64,000 bases of DNA from contig NZ_SLUQ01000007.1 of the NCBI RefSeq assembly GCF_004345245.1, forward strand, positions 1 through 64,000. The letters run 5' to 3'. Position numbers and translations under genes: made by a program. The stretch is from Rhizobium sp. BK251. GTDB taxonomy: Bacteria; Pseudomonadota; Alphaproteobacteria; Rhizobiales; Rhizobiaceae. This document shows, in pieces, positions 16,611 to 25,142 of the stretch (within the stretch, counting starts at the first letter, position 1; each line of letters begins with the position of its first letter). A model generated the notes under the pieces. The model was not told where the DNA came from, did not search any database, and was given only the letters and a program-made list of their open reading frames with translations.

Positions 16611-17579
16611 TCACGGGCAATCCGCGCGGTTCAATCGAGGAAAACTCATCTCGCGCAGATCTCGGATAAGTCCGCCAGGCCCATCCTCACTGGCGGCATC
16701 CATGCCCAGCTTGGTCAGCCAGCACCACATGCTGATCCGATGGAAAAGGGTGTAGAGCCAAAGCGCTCGCCCTGTATCCGGGTGATCGACCTCGCCGTAG
16801 CCCTCAAGAATGGGCTGACGGCTTCGCGGGTCTTCGTGCGAAGAACAGAACAGGGCCTTGGCCAGGTCGAAGAGCCTGTCCGCTGCGCGTGCGTTTCCGA
16901 AATCGATAAGCCCACTCAGGTGGAGTCCGCCCGCATCGCGCGCCGCGAGTACATTGCCCTGATGGAAGTCGTCGTGGCAGAGCACGGGACCATGGCTTTC
17001 ATTGAGCAGATGGAAGCTTCCCTCTGCGAGGCGCTGCAAGTTGCGCCCCAGGTCCGTGTCGCCGCCAAGATCGCGGAAACGCCGAAATACATCTTCGAAC
17101 GCCGCCGTCATATAGTCCGCGTTTGAGGATCTCGGCCTATCGATGCCATGGCCGCGCACGTAGCCATATGCGGGCATTGGCACATCGTGCACACGTCTGA
17201 GAAGCTCGCCCATTTGGCGATAGGCGTGGTCGATATCTGGCTCGGCCATCCAGTGGCGGAGCGAGCGACCGGGCAACAGCGTCAGCAATGCAATGCGCTG
17301 GGGCAGGACAGCGCGTGACTCGTCGACCCGCAACCACTCAGGAACGGGCGGCGTCAGTCCCTTCAGCCAGCCCGCCACGAGTCTCTCCTTCGACGGTCCC
17401 CATTCTGGCTCGTCCGGATAAATCTTCAGGACCAGCGGACCGCGACCGGAACCTGCGATATCGATCCCGTAGACCTCGGTGCTGCCGCCCTGGAGGCGAC
17501 CGAAGCCGCTGGCGACCAAGGTAGGGTCAAGGCTTTGAACGAGCCGTTGAACGGTCTCAATGTCGAGTTGGGTTGTCAT
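16611..17579 (-). CDS. Aminoglycoside phosphotransferase (APH)-family kinase
   Basis: The 322-residue protein has the kinase-like APH fold, with a nucleotide-binding N-lobe containing LVLKIYP (lysine near residue 55). The Brenner-type catalytic loop is CHDDFHQGNVL and the metal-binding DFG-like motif is LIDFGNA. The family phosphorylates small molecules such as aminoglycosides, choline, homoserine or sugars. Nothing here shows that it gives drug resistance, and chromosomal members in soil bacteria are usually metabolic. The ATG at 17579 was chosen over an upstream TTG at 17612. It converges on the porin gene with a 63-base gap. Confidence 0.82.
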   Translation of the reverse strand: MTTQLDIETVQRLVQSLDPTLVASGFGRLQGGSTEVYGIDIAGSGRGPLVLKIYPDEPEWGPSKERLVAGWLKGLTPPVPEWLRVDESRAVLPQRIALLTLLPGRSLRHWMAEPDIDHAYRQMGELLRRVHDVPMPAYGYVRGHGIDRPRSSNADYMTAAFEDVFRRFRDLGGDTDLGRNLQRLAEGSFHLLNESHGPVLCHDDFHQGNVLAARDAGGLHLSGLIDFGNARAADRLFDLAKALFCSSHEDPRSRQPILEGYGEVDHPDTGRALWLYTLFHRISMWCWLTKLGMDAASEDGPGGLIRDLREMSFPRLNRADCP

Positions 17580-17805
17580 CTTCGTTGTGGACCATTTCCG
17601 CCAGCGGCCCAAAGTATGGTCACGAGCTTTGCTTCTTTGCCACCAGAAACGGTCGCTGTGCTCACACCGATTGCAAAGATCCGGAGTTGGCGCGCGAAGC
17701 CATCATCAAAATCGCTCGGTCGCCGGCAAGACCGCGCGGGCGAGGGCCGGATCAAACCGCCTCTCGCTTCATGACGGCAATCAAAGTGCATACACTTTGC
17801 GGATG

Positions 17806-18648
17806 CTAACCTGCCCGTTGAGCAAACCAGGACAGGAAAGGCCGAGGGGCAGGTGCGGTGGCGATGCTGGGGCGCAGGAGCAATTGCCCGGCGGCCGAGA
17901 ATGCGCGTCTGCGCATCAAGGTGGTCACGCCCATCCCGGATATTCCCGATGCGGCGAGGATCATCGCCACGACCACGAACTGATAGAGGCCGGCATATAA
18001 CGGACTGGCGCCCGAAACCATCATTCCCGCCATCACGCCGGGTATCCACACCAGGCCGAGCGATTTCAGCATGTCCAGTCGCGGCAGCAGGCTGGCATAG
18101 ACTGAGGTCTGGACATAAGGGGCGACGCTGACGGCCGGCTCGGCTCCGAGACAGAGTGCGGCTTCGATCTGTCCGACATGGGCAAGAACGTCGGCCTTGA
18201 AACGCTCCATCGCCTGCGCGCAGGCATTCATGCAGTTGGCGATGATCATGCTGCCGACGGGCACGAGAACGGCGATGTTTGTGTCGAGCGACTTCGTGAA
18301 CAGCATGAATACGATGACCGTGCCTGCGCCCGCGCCGATCGAATACAGCGAAATTTGAAACGCATACGGCAGCTCGGCGAAGCGTCGCGAGGCGGTCGCG
18401 GCGGCAGCGGCGACCATGCCGAGGAGAATGAGCATGCCGATGAGCAGATTGCCCTTCAGTAAGAGCCCGAGCACCACGCCGACAAACGACATCTGCACCA
18501 GACCGCGCAGAAGGGAAACGGCCGCTTCTCTTCCAACGCGCACCTGGAAATGAAGGCAGAGGGCCGCGACGGCGAGACAGAGAACAATGGCAGCAGCCGC
18601 CTGTGCGAAGCCGAGGAGGACCTGGCCGGTGAAAAGATCAGTAGGCAT
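17806..18648 (-). CDS. fetB: FetB-like iron-export ABC permease (UPF0014)
   Basis: FetAB in E. coli exports iron and improves survival of peroxide stress. This 280-residue protein has about seven hydrophobic segments and the family pattern: MLILLGMVAAAAATASRRF early, PVGSMIIANCMNA in the centre and LVWIPGVMAGMMVSGASP late. The ATG at 18648 follows AGGAG. It overlaps the 3' end of the ATPase gene by eleven bases, so the two are translationally coupled. Substrate by homology only. Confidence 0.85.
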   Translation of the reverse strand: MPTDLFTGQVLLGFAQAAAAIVLCLAVAALCLHFQVRVGREAAVSLLRGLVQMSFVGVVLGLLLKGNLLIGMLILLGMVAAAAATASRRFAELPYAFQISLYSIGAGAGTVIVFMLFTKSLDTNIAVLVPVGSMIIANCMNACAQAMERFKADVLAHVGQIEAALCLGAEPAVSVAPYVQTSVYASLLPRLDMLKSLGLVWIPGVMAGMMVSGASPLYAGLYQFVVVAMILAASGISGMGVTTLMRRRAFSAAGQLLLRPSIATAPAPRPFLSWFAQRAG

Positions 18649-19408
18649 CGACGATCTCCTTGGCAAGCCCGATGGCGACCAATCTTCCCTTTGCCAGGTA
18701 CATGGCGCGGTGAGCGATCCGCGCCGCCTGGCTCGAGTTATGTGTCACGATCACGCACGGCATCTGGCGTTGATCACTGATTTTCGTGACGAGCTGCTCG
18801 ACCTCGCGGGTGGACTGTTCATCGAGAGCGGAGGTCGGCTCGTCCAGCAGCAGGACGTCCGGTCGGTTGGCAAGAACGCGAGCCAGGGAAACACGCTGCG
18901 CTTCTCCTCCAGACAGCGTCGCAACGTCGTGATCGCCATATCCACCGAGACCGACTTGAGCGAGCAGCGCCTCGATCTGGTCCGCTGCGAATTCCTCCTT
19001 GCGCTGTGCCGGACCGAAGGAGAGGTTGGACGCAACGGTTCCGGGGAACAGGAAGGCGCTCTGCATCACCATTCCAACGCGACGGCGCAGCGTGGTCGGA
19101 GGGATCTGGCGATAGTCGGAACCCCTCAGCAGCACCGTCCCGCTGGTCGGCTCGTCCAGCCGGTTGATCAGGCGCAGAAGCGATGATTTTCCGGCTCCGC
19201 TTGGCCCGATGATCGCGAGTATCTCGGCCTTGGCAACCTTGAAGCTGACATCGTCTACAAGGATGCGTCCATCGACCTTCCGCGTCAGCTTCTGCAGGTC
19301 GAGGTAGGTCTCCGGCGTTACCGCCTGTGGCCGCACGTTGCCGGCCGCAGGCTCATCGCGGAGCGACGAAGCGTTGGCTGGCTGTGTTTCCGGTGGCGCA
19401 GTCGCCAT
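18638..19408 (-). CDS. fetA: FetA-like ABC transporter ATP-binding protein
   Basis: The 256-residue ATPase has a variable N-terminal tail (about 35 residues), Walker A GPSGAGKSS, signature LSGGEAQRVSLAR, Walker B VLLLDEPTSALD and the switch histidine in IVTHN. Its pairing with a UPF0014 permease defines it as FetA. The ATG at 19408 is used; the frame extends only to 19420. First gene of a two-gene operon. No iron-box-like site was recognised in the 150 bases upstream. Confidence 0.86.
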   Translation of the reverse strand: MATAPPETQPANASSLRDEPAAGNVRPQAVTPETYLDLQKLTRKVDGRILVDDVSFKVAKAEILAIIGPSGAGKSSLLRLINRLDEPTSGTVLLRGSDYRQIPPTTLRRRVGMVMQSAFLFPGTVASNLSFGPAQRKEEFAADQIEALLAQVGLGGYGDHDVATLSGGEAQRVSLARVLANRPDVLLLDEPTSALDEQSTREVEQLVTKISDQRQMPCVIVTHNSSQAARIAHRAMYLAKGRLVAIGLAKEIVDAY

Positions 19409-19560
19409 TTGTCTCTCCACTCGCTCAGGATCCCATCATCGGCAATCTCTTGCCGATCTATGTCATCCGGCGACGCGGAGCTTGTAGGCAAACGCCCTAA
19501 ACGGCATGCCACGAGGCAGGCCGGCGAGCGAAGGCACCCTCCTGAGAGTGCTTCCGGCGC

Positions 19561-20256
19561 TCAGGCCGGCCGGTTGGTCGTCGCGGGGCCATCGGGCGTG
19601 GCGAACCACTCGGGCCTGCGTAGTGGGCTGGCTGCGGCAAGAGCCCGTCGGGCGCCGTCGGCGTCGAGATTGGCGCCGTAGACAGGCGTTGCAGGTTGCT
19701 GTCGCCAGGATTCGTCGAGCCCGCCGGCATCGACGCCGTCGAAGCCCAGTTCATCGATAAGTTGAATGAGCTTTGCCTTGGCAGCGGCATCGTCGCCGGC
19801 GACCGGCAGCGCTATGCGACCGGGCGTGCCGGCAGGCTTGCCATCGCTCAGAAGGTTGCGCCAGTTGATGGTGTTGAAGGCCTTCAGCACGGGTCGTCCA
19901 AGCTGGGTTTCCACCCAGCGGCTTTCGGGCAAGCCATTCTCGATCGCCGCAATCTTGCCGTCGCGCTGCCGCGGGTAATAGTTGCCGGTATCGACCACCA
20001 CCGCGTCGGCACCGACGCCATCGAAAAGCTCTTTCGGCAGGCCTGGAATTTTCGACTCCGGAATGGTGACGATCACCACGTCGCCGCGGCGGGCCGCCTC
20101 GCGGACGGTAACCGCCGTTGCGCCGGTCTCGGCCGCGAGATCTCCGAGCGAGGCCGGACCCCGTGAATTGGCGATGAAGACCGTGTGGCCCAGCGCCGAA
20201 AGACGACGTGTGAGTGTGGCGCCGATGTTGCCGGCCCCGATGATTCCTATGTTCAT
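19561..20256 (-). CDS. F420/NADP-oxidoreductase-like (NADP-binding) protein
   Basis: The 231-residue protein starts with the Rossmann motif IGIIGAGNIGATL, followed by VFIANSRGP, a typical NADP-phosphate-recognition region. It has the NADP_oxido_coenz_F420 layout with VDTGNYYPRQ and KAFNTINW in the middle. Bacterial members act as NADPH-dependent reductases without F420; the substrate is unknown. The ATG at 20256 follows GAAGG, and the frame upstream to 20361 lacks coding character. It is separated from the downstream SDR by a decayed gene remnant. Confidence 0.82.
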   Translation of the reverse strand: MNIGIIGAGNIGATLTRRLSALGHTVFIANSRGPASLGDLAAETGATAVTVREAARRGDVVIVTIPESKIPGLPKELFDGVGADAVVVDTGNYYPRQRDGKIAAIENGLPESRWVETQLGRPVLKAFNTINWRNLLSDGKPAGTPGRIALPVAGDDAAAKAKLIQLIDELGFDGVDAGGLDESWRQQPATPVYGANLDADGARRALAAASPLRRPEWFATPDGPATTNRPA

Positions 20257-20372
20257 ACCTTCGTCCTCGAACCTGTGAGTGGCTATGCAACCGGGAATAT
20301 GGGCAGCTTTGTTCGCTTGGCCAGAATGCAGCTGGTCTTGGGACCGTTCATCAACGATCAATATATCTCACA

Positions 20373-20588
20373 AAATACAATGCTGTCGTGTACGGTCCGA
20401 ATATCACGCTGGCGGCCGACCCCGCCTTCAGCGTTACCGAGATCCCGGCGAAATTCTCGCCGAAGGTCGAATATGGCCTGGCGCTTCGATAGGGCGCTGC
20501 GCAACAGGCACGCCAGCTGCGGGATTTCCTCTTGTCGGATCGCGGGCAGGGCATGCTGGAAAGCGCCGGTTTTTCCCGCGTTCTCTGA
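20373..20588 (+). pseudogene. Remnant of a ModA-like periplasmic substrate-binding protein (C-terminus)
   Basis: Read in the frame of 20382, the plus strand gives a peptide resembling the C-terminal end of molybdate-type binding proteins. PKVEYGLALR is followed by an in-frame TAG (20490-20492), then GAAQQARQLRDFLLSDRGQ and MLESAGFSRVL before a TGA at 20586-20588. The motif of a hydrophobic-acidic DFLLS..GQ..L...GF is characteristic of that C-terminus. The N-terminal two-thirds are missing and no start exists. It lies between two oppositely oriented oxidoreductase genes, suggesting a past deletion or insertion of the flanking genes. Confidence 0.6.
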
Positions 20589-20627
20589 GGCGCGCTCCCG
20601 TGCTCCTAATCCAGCTGCAATGCCAGG

Positions 20628-21455
20628 CTAGGTAAAGTCGGTCGATATGGAAACAGGGCGCCACTCGGCGATAATGGCGGCGTCGGACACGTGTTTGGCT
20701 TCAATGGCTGCGACAGTGTCACTCCCGAGCGGCAGGCGAACGGGCGGATTTGGGGCGTCGGCGAAGGCGACGAGCACGTGGGCCAGTTTCTCCGGATCGC
20801 CAGGCTGGCTGTGGTTGAGCTTCGATGCGCGATCTCGCACCGCGCCCGCTGTTGCGTTGTAATCGTCGATCCGCCCGCCGCTCACTGAAAGCGATGTCGA
20901 ATCGAGGAAGTCTGTCCGGAAGTAGCCCGGCTCCACGACGGTGACATGGATTCCGAGCGGCGCCAATTCGCCATGGAGTGCCTCGGACAGACCTTCGACA
21001 GCGAACTTGGTCGAGGCATAGACGCCGAAGCCCGGCGTGCCGCGATAGCCGCCGATGGACGATATGTTGATGATCCTGCCGGAACGCTGCGCGCGCATAT
21101 GCGGCAGGACGGCACGGGTGACGCCAAGCAGCCCGAAGACATTGGTGCGATAGATCGCCTCGATCTCATCGGCCGTCGCCTCCTCCACGGCACCGAGCAG
21201 ACCAAAACCCGCATTGTTGAGGAGCACGTCAATGCGGCCAAATCTGTCGACCGCGCTGGCGGCGGCCTCGCGCGCCTGCTGGTCGTTGGTAACGTCGAGC
21301 GTAAGGGCCAGAAGGTTCGGATTGCTTCCGAGCTTCTCGATTATAGCTGCGGCGTGGCGGGCGGTCGCGACAACATTGTCTCCCTGGGCCAGCGCGAGTT
21401 CTGCGATCCGGCTTCCAAAGCCGCGAGATGCACCTGTGATGAACCAAGTCTTCAT
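20628..21455 (-). CDS. Short-chain dehydrogenase/reductase
   Basis: The 275-residue classical SDR has the cofactor motif TGASRGFGSRI, NNAGFG, the catalytic serine in NISSIGG and YASTK with the active tyrosine and lysine. Length and the C-terminal substrate region resemble the many SDRs of unspecified alcohol or keto substrates. The ATG at 21455 follows GGAG. It stands alone; the upstream 260 bases hold no gene. Substrate unknown. Confidence 0.87.
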   Translation of the reverse strand: MKTWFITGASRGFGSRIAELALAQGDNVVATARHAAAIIEKLGSNPNLLALTLDVTNDQQAREAAASAVDRFGRIDVLLNNAGFGLLGAVEEATADEIEAIYRTNVFGLLGVTRAVLPHMRAQRSGRIINISSIGGYRGTPGFGVYASTKFAVEGLSEALHGELAPLGIHVTVVEPGYFRTDFLDSTSLSVSGGRIDDYNATAGAVRDRASKLNHSQPGDPEKLAHVLVAFADAPNPPVRLPLGSDTVAAIEAKHVSDAAIIAEWRPVSISTDFT

Positions 21456-21716
21456 GATCAATCTCCATTCAGCTTTGACGGCGAACCGGCCCCCATCTTA
21501 TTTGGGCGGCGCGTCCTGCGCTTCAACTGGCGGCGGAAATTCCCCTTTCGCCCGGCTATTCCTTGGCTTTTGCGGCAGCGCTTCCACCGCCACCCGGCAC
21601 CACAATCATTGTTGATCGCCGCGCAATATCGGAACGTATCGATTACTCTGCGGCGGGTGATCGTCCACCGTCACCTAAGCGCCCAATCTCCCGCCGTGCG
21701 GCTGGGTGTCAACGGA

Positions 21717-22208
21717 CTACGATGCCGTGGAAGCTGCGAATATTTCAGCCAGGCGCTCGATGCCGGCCTGGTCATCGCCATCGAAGCGGGATACGCGCGG
21801 GCTGTCGAGATCGATCACGCCGATGATCCGCCCATTGCGGCGAACGGGCACGACCAGTTCTGATCGGGAAGCGGCATCGCAAGCTATATGGCCGGGGAAA
21901 GCGTGCACGTCCTCGACGAGGATCGATGTTTCGCGGGCCACGGCGGAGCCACATACGCCCCGGCCGACCGGGATCCTCACACAGGCAGGCTTGCCCTGAA
22001 ACGGACCGAGTACCAGCTCGTCGCCGCCATCCAGAAAATAGAACCCGGCCCAGTTCAGGTCGGGCATGGCGTGGAAGATCAGTGCGGCGCAATTGCTCGC
22101 ATTCGCGACCAGGTTATGCTCGCCTGCAAGCAGACCCTCCAACTGCCGGCCAAGTTCATCGTAAAACTCCGCCTTGTTGTCCGCTTCGATCGTAGCCTGT
22201 TCAAACAT
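21717..22208 (-). CDS. msrC: Free methionine-(R)-sulfoxide reductase (GAF-domain fRMsr)
   Basis: This enzyme reduces free methionine-R-sulfoxide and belongs to oxidative-stress repair. The 163-residue protein is a single GAF domain and keeps all three cysteines of the family: Cys76 (KPACVRIP), Cys86 (GRGVCGSA) and Cys110 (GHIACDAASRSE). It also has the substrate-site aspartate and glutamate around VEDVHAFPGH. The ATG at 22208 is preceded by GGAGGCGAG. Ordinary GAF signalling proteins lack this cysteine set, so the enzyme call is firm. Confidence 0.9.
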   Translation of the reverse strand: MFEQATIEADNKAEFYDELGRQLEGLLAGEHNLVANASNCAALIFHAMPDLNWAGFYFLDGGDELVLGPFQGKPACVRIPVGRGVCGSAVARETSILVEDVHAFPGHIACDAASRSELVVPVRRNGRIIGVIDLDSPRVSRFDGDDQAGIERLAEIFAASTAS

Positions 22209-22347
22209 CGCTTCACTCGCCTCCGGTATCGCCTTCCATCTATCTAAGGCGCGGTGCTGGCTTTCGCAATCGTCCCTCGCAGCCAACCGGTACTCGCCGG
22301 ATCGAGGCGTCGTTGCCGCGAAAGCTGCTGCGTCGGGCTTTCAGATG

Positions 22348-23268
22348 CTAGAGATCGGCGAGTGATATCTTCACGAGCCGATTGCGCAGGCGAGGGGCTG
22401 CAAAGTCGAGGAAGCTGCGCATCTTGAGCGGCAGCGTGCCTTGTGCCTGATGCAGCAGGTAAACTGGGATCGGGTCCGGTTCGAAGGCCTCCAGGACAAC
22501 CCGAAGCGCACCCTGCGCCACGGCATTCGCTGCCTGATAGGACAGGACGCGCGTGATGCCGACGCCGGCTGCTGCAGCGTCAAGCGCGGCTTCCGCAGTA
22601 TTGACCGAAAGGCGCGAATTCACTTCCACGGTATGGCCCCGGCCTTTCGATCCGCTGGTGAAACTCCATGAGGTCCTTGAGCCCGGCATTTCGAAAGTGA
22701 CGCAGGGCAGGCCGACGAGATCGTCCGGATTGGACGGCGTGCCGTGTCTTTCGAAATAGGGGGGGCTGCCGCAGACCACGCGCCGCAGGGAGCCGACGCG
22801 TGTTCCGATCATCGAGCTGTCGGGGAGTTCGCCGATGCGCACGGCAAGGTCGATCTGGTCCTCCAGTAGATGTGCGTTGCGGTCTGAAAGCAGCATGCGG
22901 ACGTCGATATCCGTGTAAAGGCCAAGGAATTCCGTAACCAGCGGCAGGACGTGAAGACGGCCGAACGCGATCGGCGCGGTCACCACCAGCTCGCCCTTGG
23001 GGGCGCTTTGTTCGCCCGAAGCTGTGTTCTCGGCTTCATTCACCTCGTCGAGGATGCGCTTGCAGGACTGGAAATAAGCGCTGCCGGCGTCCGTCAGCGC
23101 CAGTCGGCGGGTCGAGCGAACGAGAAGGCGAGTGCCGATATGGGCCTCAAGTTCACCAACCTTGCGGCTGACCGTTGGCAGGGGAACGCCCAGCCTTCTA
23201 CTCGCCGCCGTAAAGCCGCCCGTCTCCACCACCGCTACAAAGATCGCCATCGCTTCCAAACGATCCAT
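22348..23268 (-). CDS. LysR-family transcriptional regulator
   Basis: The 306-residue protein has the LysR winged helix (residues about 1-60, with FTAASRRLGVPLPTVSRKVGELE as its helix-turn-helix) and a periplasmic-binding-protein-like effector domain. Many relatives regulate a divergent gene. Here the divergent pair is an AhpD-like protein and a PNPOx-like protein, with symmetric sequences in the 119-base gap. The ATG at 23268 was chosen because the helix-turn-helix begins directly after it. The effector is unknown; a redox or quinone-type signal is a guess from context. Confidence 0.9.
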   Translation of the reverse strand: MDRLEAMAIFVAVVETGGFTAASRRLGVPLPTVSRKVGELEAHIGTRLLVRSTRRLALTDAGSAYFQSCKRILDEVNEAENTASGEQSAPKGELVVTAPIAFGRLHVLPLVTEFLGLYTDIDVRMLLSDRNAHLLEDQIDLAVRIGELPDSSMIGTRVGSLRRVVCGSPPYFERHGTPSNPDDLVGLPCVTFEMPGSRTSWSFTSGSKGRGHTVEVNSRLSVNTAEAALDAAAAGVGITRVLSYQAANAVAQGALRVVLEAFEPDPIPVYLLHQAQGTLPLKMRSFLDFAAPRLRNRLVKISLADL

Positions 23269-23289
23269 AGCTACTCTTTCGCCTATTGA

Positions 23290-23346
23290 GATAATGCCTA
23301 TCAAGAATACAGGATTATTTTGTCAGGAGAAAGTGAATACGTTCAC
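23290..23346. promoter_or_regulatory. Symmetric candidate operator sites between lysR-type gene and its divergent pair
   Basis: Two dyads lie in the divergent gap: GATA-N5-TATC at 23290-23302 and GTGAA-TACG-TTCAC at 23333-23346. LysR proteins usually bind a T-N11-A core with dyad symmetry near divergent promoters. Which dyad is the real site cannot be told. Confidence 0.4.
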
Positions 23347-23387
23347 ACGGCAAGTCAAGCTCGCCTCACAGAAGAAAGGATCTCGCA

Positions 23388-23942
23388 ATGTCCCGCATCG
23401 CCATTCCTTCTCGCGACGCCGTTCCCGCTGCGTCGCAGCCCATTCTCGATGCCGTAGAGCGCCAGCTCGGCTCCGTGCCGAACCTGTTTCGCCTCGTTTC
23501 GATCAGCCCGGCCGCTCTCTCCGCCCTCACGGGCCTCAGCGGTGCGCTCGGCAAGACGCTTGATGCCAAGACAAGGACGCGGATCGCGCTTGCCGTCGCA
23601 CAGGCCAATAGCTGCGACTATTGCCTGTCGGCCCACAGCTACATCGGCCTCAACCTCAACAAGCTCGATCAGGAGGAACTCCTTCTGAACCGCAGCGGCG
23701 CTTCCGGCGATCGGAAAGCCAACGCTGCGGTGCATTTTGCTGCGCGCGTCGCCGAGACGCGCGGACAAGTGGAAGATGACGAGTTGGAGGCGGTCCGCGC
23801 AGCCGGTTACACCGACGCGCAGGTGATCGAGATAATCGGCGTCGTCGCAGAGAACTTCTTCACCAACCTGGTCAACAAGGTCGCGGATACCGACATGGAC
23901 TTTCCGATCGTCTCCGCCGGGGCGCTCCGTCAGCTCGCCTGA
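23388..23942 (+). CDS. AhpD-like carboxymuconolactone-decarboxylase-family protein
   Basis: The 184-residue all-helical protein carries the peroxidase-type CxxC motif NSCDYCLSAH (Cys76, Cys79, His83) of the AhpD/CMD family, whose members reduce peroxides or act on lactones. The redox-active cysteine pair favours a thiol peroxidase-like role over decarboxylation. The ATG at 23388 follows GAAAGGA. It begins a two-gene unit with the PNPOx-like gene 52 bases downstream and is divergent from a LysR regulator. Confidence 0.85.
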   Translation: MSRIAIPSRDAVPAASQPILDAVERQLGSVPNLFRLVSISPAALSALTGLSGALGKTLDAKTRTRIALAVAQANSCDYCLSAHSYIGLNLNKLDQEELLLNRSGASGDRKANAAVHFAARVAETRGQVEDDELEAVRAAGYTDAQVIEIIGVVAENFFTNLVNKVADTDMDFPIVSAGALRQLA

Positions 23943-23994
23943 CCGCCGGCCTCGAGCGGCCAACCCGTCTCCTAAAGCAGTGAGAGAAAATGCC

Positions 23995-24612
23995 ATGACC
24001 TACAGCTATCTCGATATTGCCTCGACGCCTTCGGTGAAGGCTGCGCAGGAGGCCAATGGTGCCCTGGATCTATGGTCGGTCGCGGGCAAGGAGCGTACTT
24101 TTGATCGGTTCAGTGCTGCCGAGCGGGAATACATCGCCGCGCGCGACAGCTTCTACATGGCCACCGTCTCCGAAAGCGGGTGGCCCTATGTGCAGCACCG
24201 GGGTGGTCCTCCGGGTTTCCTCAAGGTCCTGGATGAAAAGACGCTCGCCAGTGCGGACTTCCGCGGAAACCGGCAGTATATCTCCGTCGGTAACCTCGGC
24301 GCGGACGACCGGGTGTCGCTCATTCTCGTGGACTATGCGGCACGTCGGCGGCTGAAAATCTTCGCGCATGCCGAAATCTCCGAAGATCCGGACATGGTTG
24401 CTGCAGTCTCCATACCGGGCTACCGGGCGAAGGTCGAACGAGCGCTTGTGTTCCGCCTGGAAGCCTTCGACTGGAACTGCCCGCAGCACATCACGCCCCG
24501 ATTCACCGTGGCCGAAATCCAGGAAGGGGTGACGAGCCTGCAGCAGAAGATCGCCGAGCTTGAAGCGGAAAACAGGAACTTGAGAGCAAGGCTCGGTGTT
24601 CTCGACACATAG
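23995..24612 (+). CDS. Pyridoxamine-5'-phosphate-oxidase-family FMN-binding protein
   Basis: The 205-residue protein has the split-barrel FMN-binding fold of PNPOx-like proteins, with SFYMATVSESGWPYVQHRGG, DFRGNRQYISVGNL and DDRVSLILVDYA as consecutive strands. The C-terminal 35 residues form a heptad coiled coil (LQQKIAELEAENRNLRARL), usual in this subfamily and probably for dimerisation. True PdxH residues for pyridoxine phosphate are not evident, so it is more likely a flavin-dependent reductase. The ATG at 23995 was chosen over GTG at 23980. Same unit as the AhpD-like gene. Confidence 0.84.
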   Translation: MTYSYLDIASTPSVKAAQEANGALDLWSVAGKERTFDRFSAAEREYIAARDSFYMATVSESGWPYVQHRGGPPGFLKVLDEKTLASADFRGNRQYISVGNLGADDRVSLILVDYAARRRLKIFAHAEISEDPDMVAAVSIPGYRAKVERALVFRLEAFDWNCPQHITPRFTVAEIQEGVTSLQQKIAELEAENRNLRARLGVLDT

Positions 24613-24774
24613 TTGCGGCTACAGGGCACGAATTGCCGTTTTACTCTGAATCTCTGTCGGCCCAAGGCCTTGTGCTTGCAGGTGAAACCGGAGGATTTCA
24701 TTTGAAGTTCGTTTCCTGCTTTTATCTGTTCGCCAGACATTGCCGCCGGCGCCGACGCGCCCCATATTGAGTAC

Positions 24775-24889
24775 AGCTGATGCATATGGTGGCTTCTCTC
24801 CCAGTTCCACCGCAGCAGCTGTTCCCCTCTGGAGGTTCTTGACCTTCAAACCTATAGGGCCCCGGTCACACCGGTGGCCCTCTTTTTTT
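24775..24889 (+). ncRNA. Candidate trans-acting small RNA
   Basis: A promoter-like pair, TTGCCG (24740-24745) with a 17-base spacer and CATATT (24763-24768), precedes about 115 bases. These contain C/U-rich single-stranded-looking segments (CTTCTCTCCCAG, TGTTCCCCTC) that could pair with Shine-Dalgarno sequences. They end in an intrinsic terminator. This layout resembles alphaproteobacterial Hfq-dependent RNAs such as the alpha-r14/r15 groups; family membership is not established. The 5' end is inferred from the promoter-like pair. Confidence 0.4.
24856..24889 (+). terminator. Strong intrinsic terminator without an upstream protein gene
   Basis: AGGGCC (24856-24861) pairs with GGCCCT (24876-24881), extended by CCGG/CCGG inside with a one-base bulge, and is followed by C and T7. 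It is about 245 bases after the PNPOx-like stop, so it more likely ends an RNA made within the intergenic region. Confidence 0.7.
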
Positions 24890-25142
24890 CTTCCCGCGCA
24901 GGCCGGTAATATTTACGCTTCTTTACAACGCTAGACTCGCTTCTTGCGGTCGATTGCGTAATTCTTGCAGCGTGCCGGCAAACGCGCGCACCTCTTGGGA
25001 TGACAATCTCATCGCAGGCCGATTTGCCGGCCATCCCAGTGTAGGTAGCAGCGAGGCCGCCACTGGCCACGGGTGCTAGGCGGCTTCTGGCGGATGTTCT
25101 ATAGTTTCGCAAAGAGCGTACGGTCGGCAATTCGAGTGGCTC

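Larger units (their letters stand above)
24613..25142. other. Intergenic region of 530 bases with candidate small RNA
   Basis: No convincing protein gene is seen. A TTG at 24701 with GGAGGA upstream opens a 22-residue frame that looks non-coding. The main structure is a promoter-like element, a pyrimidine-rich stretch and a strong intrinsic terminator at 24856-24889, none of which belongs to a neighbouring protein gene. The right part, 24900-25142, is the upstream region of the large regulator and has no recognised site. Confidence 0.5.

Noticed and set aside
16611..17579. Calling the APH-family protein an antibiotic-resistance gene
   Set aside because: The catalytic motifs show a small-molecule kinase, but nothing in the sequence or context points to an antibiotic substrate.
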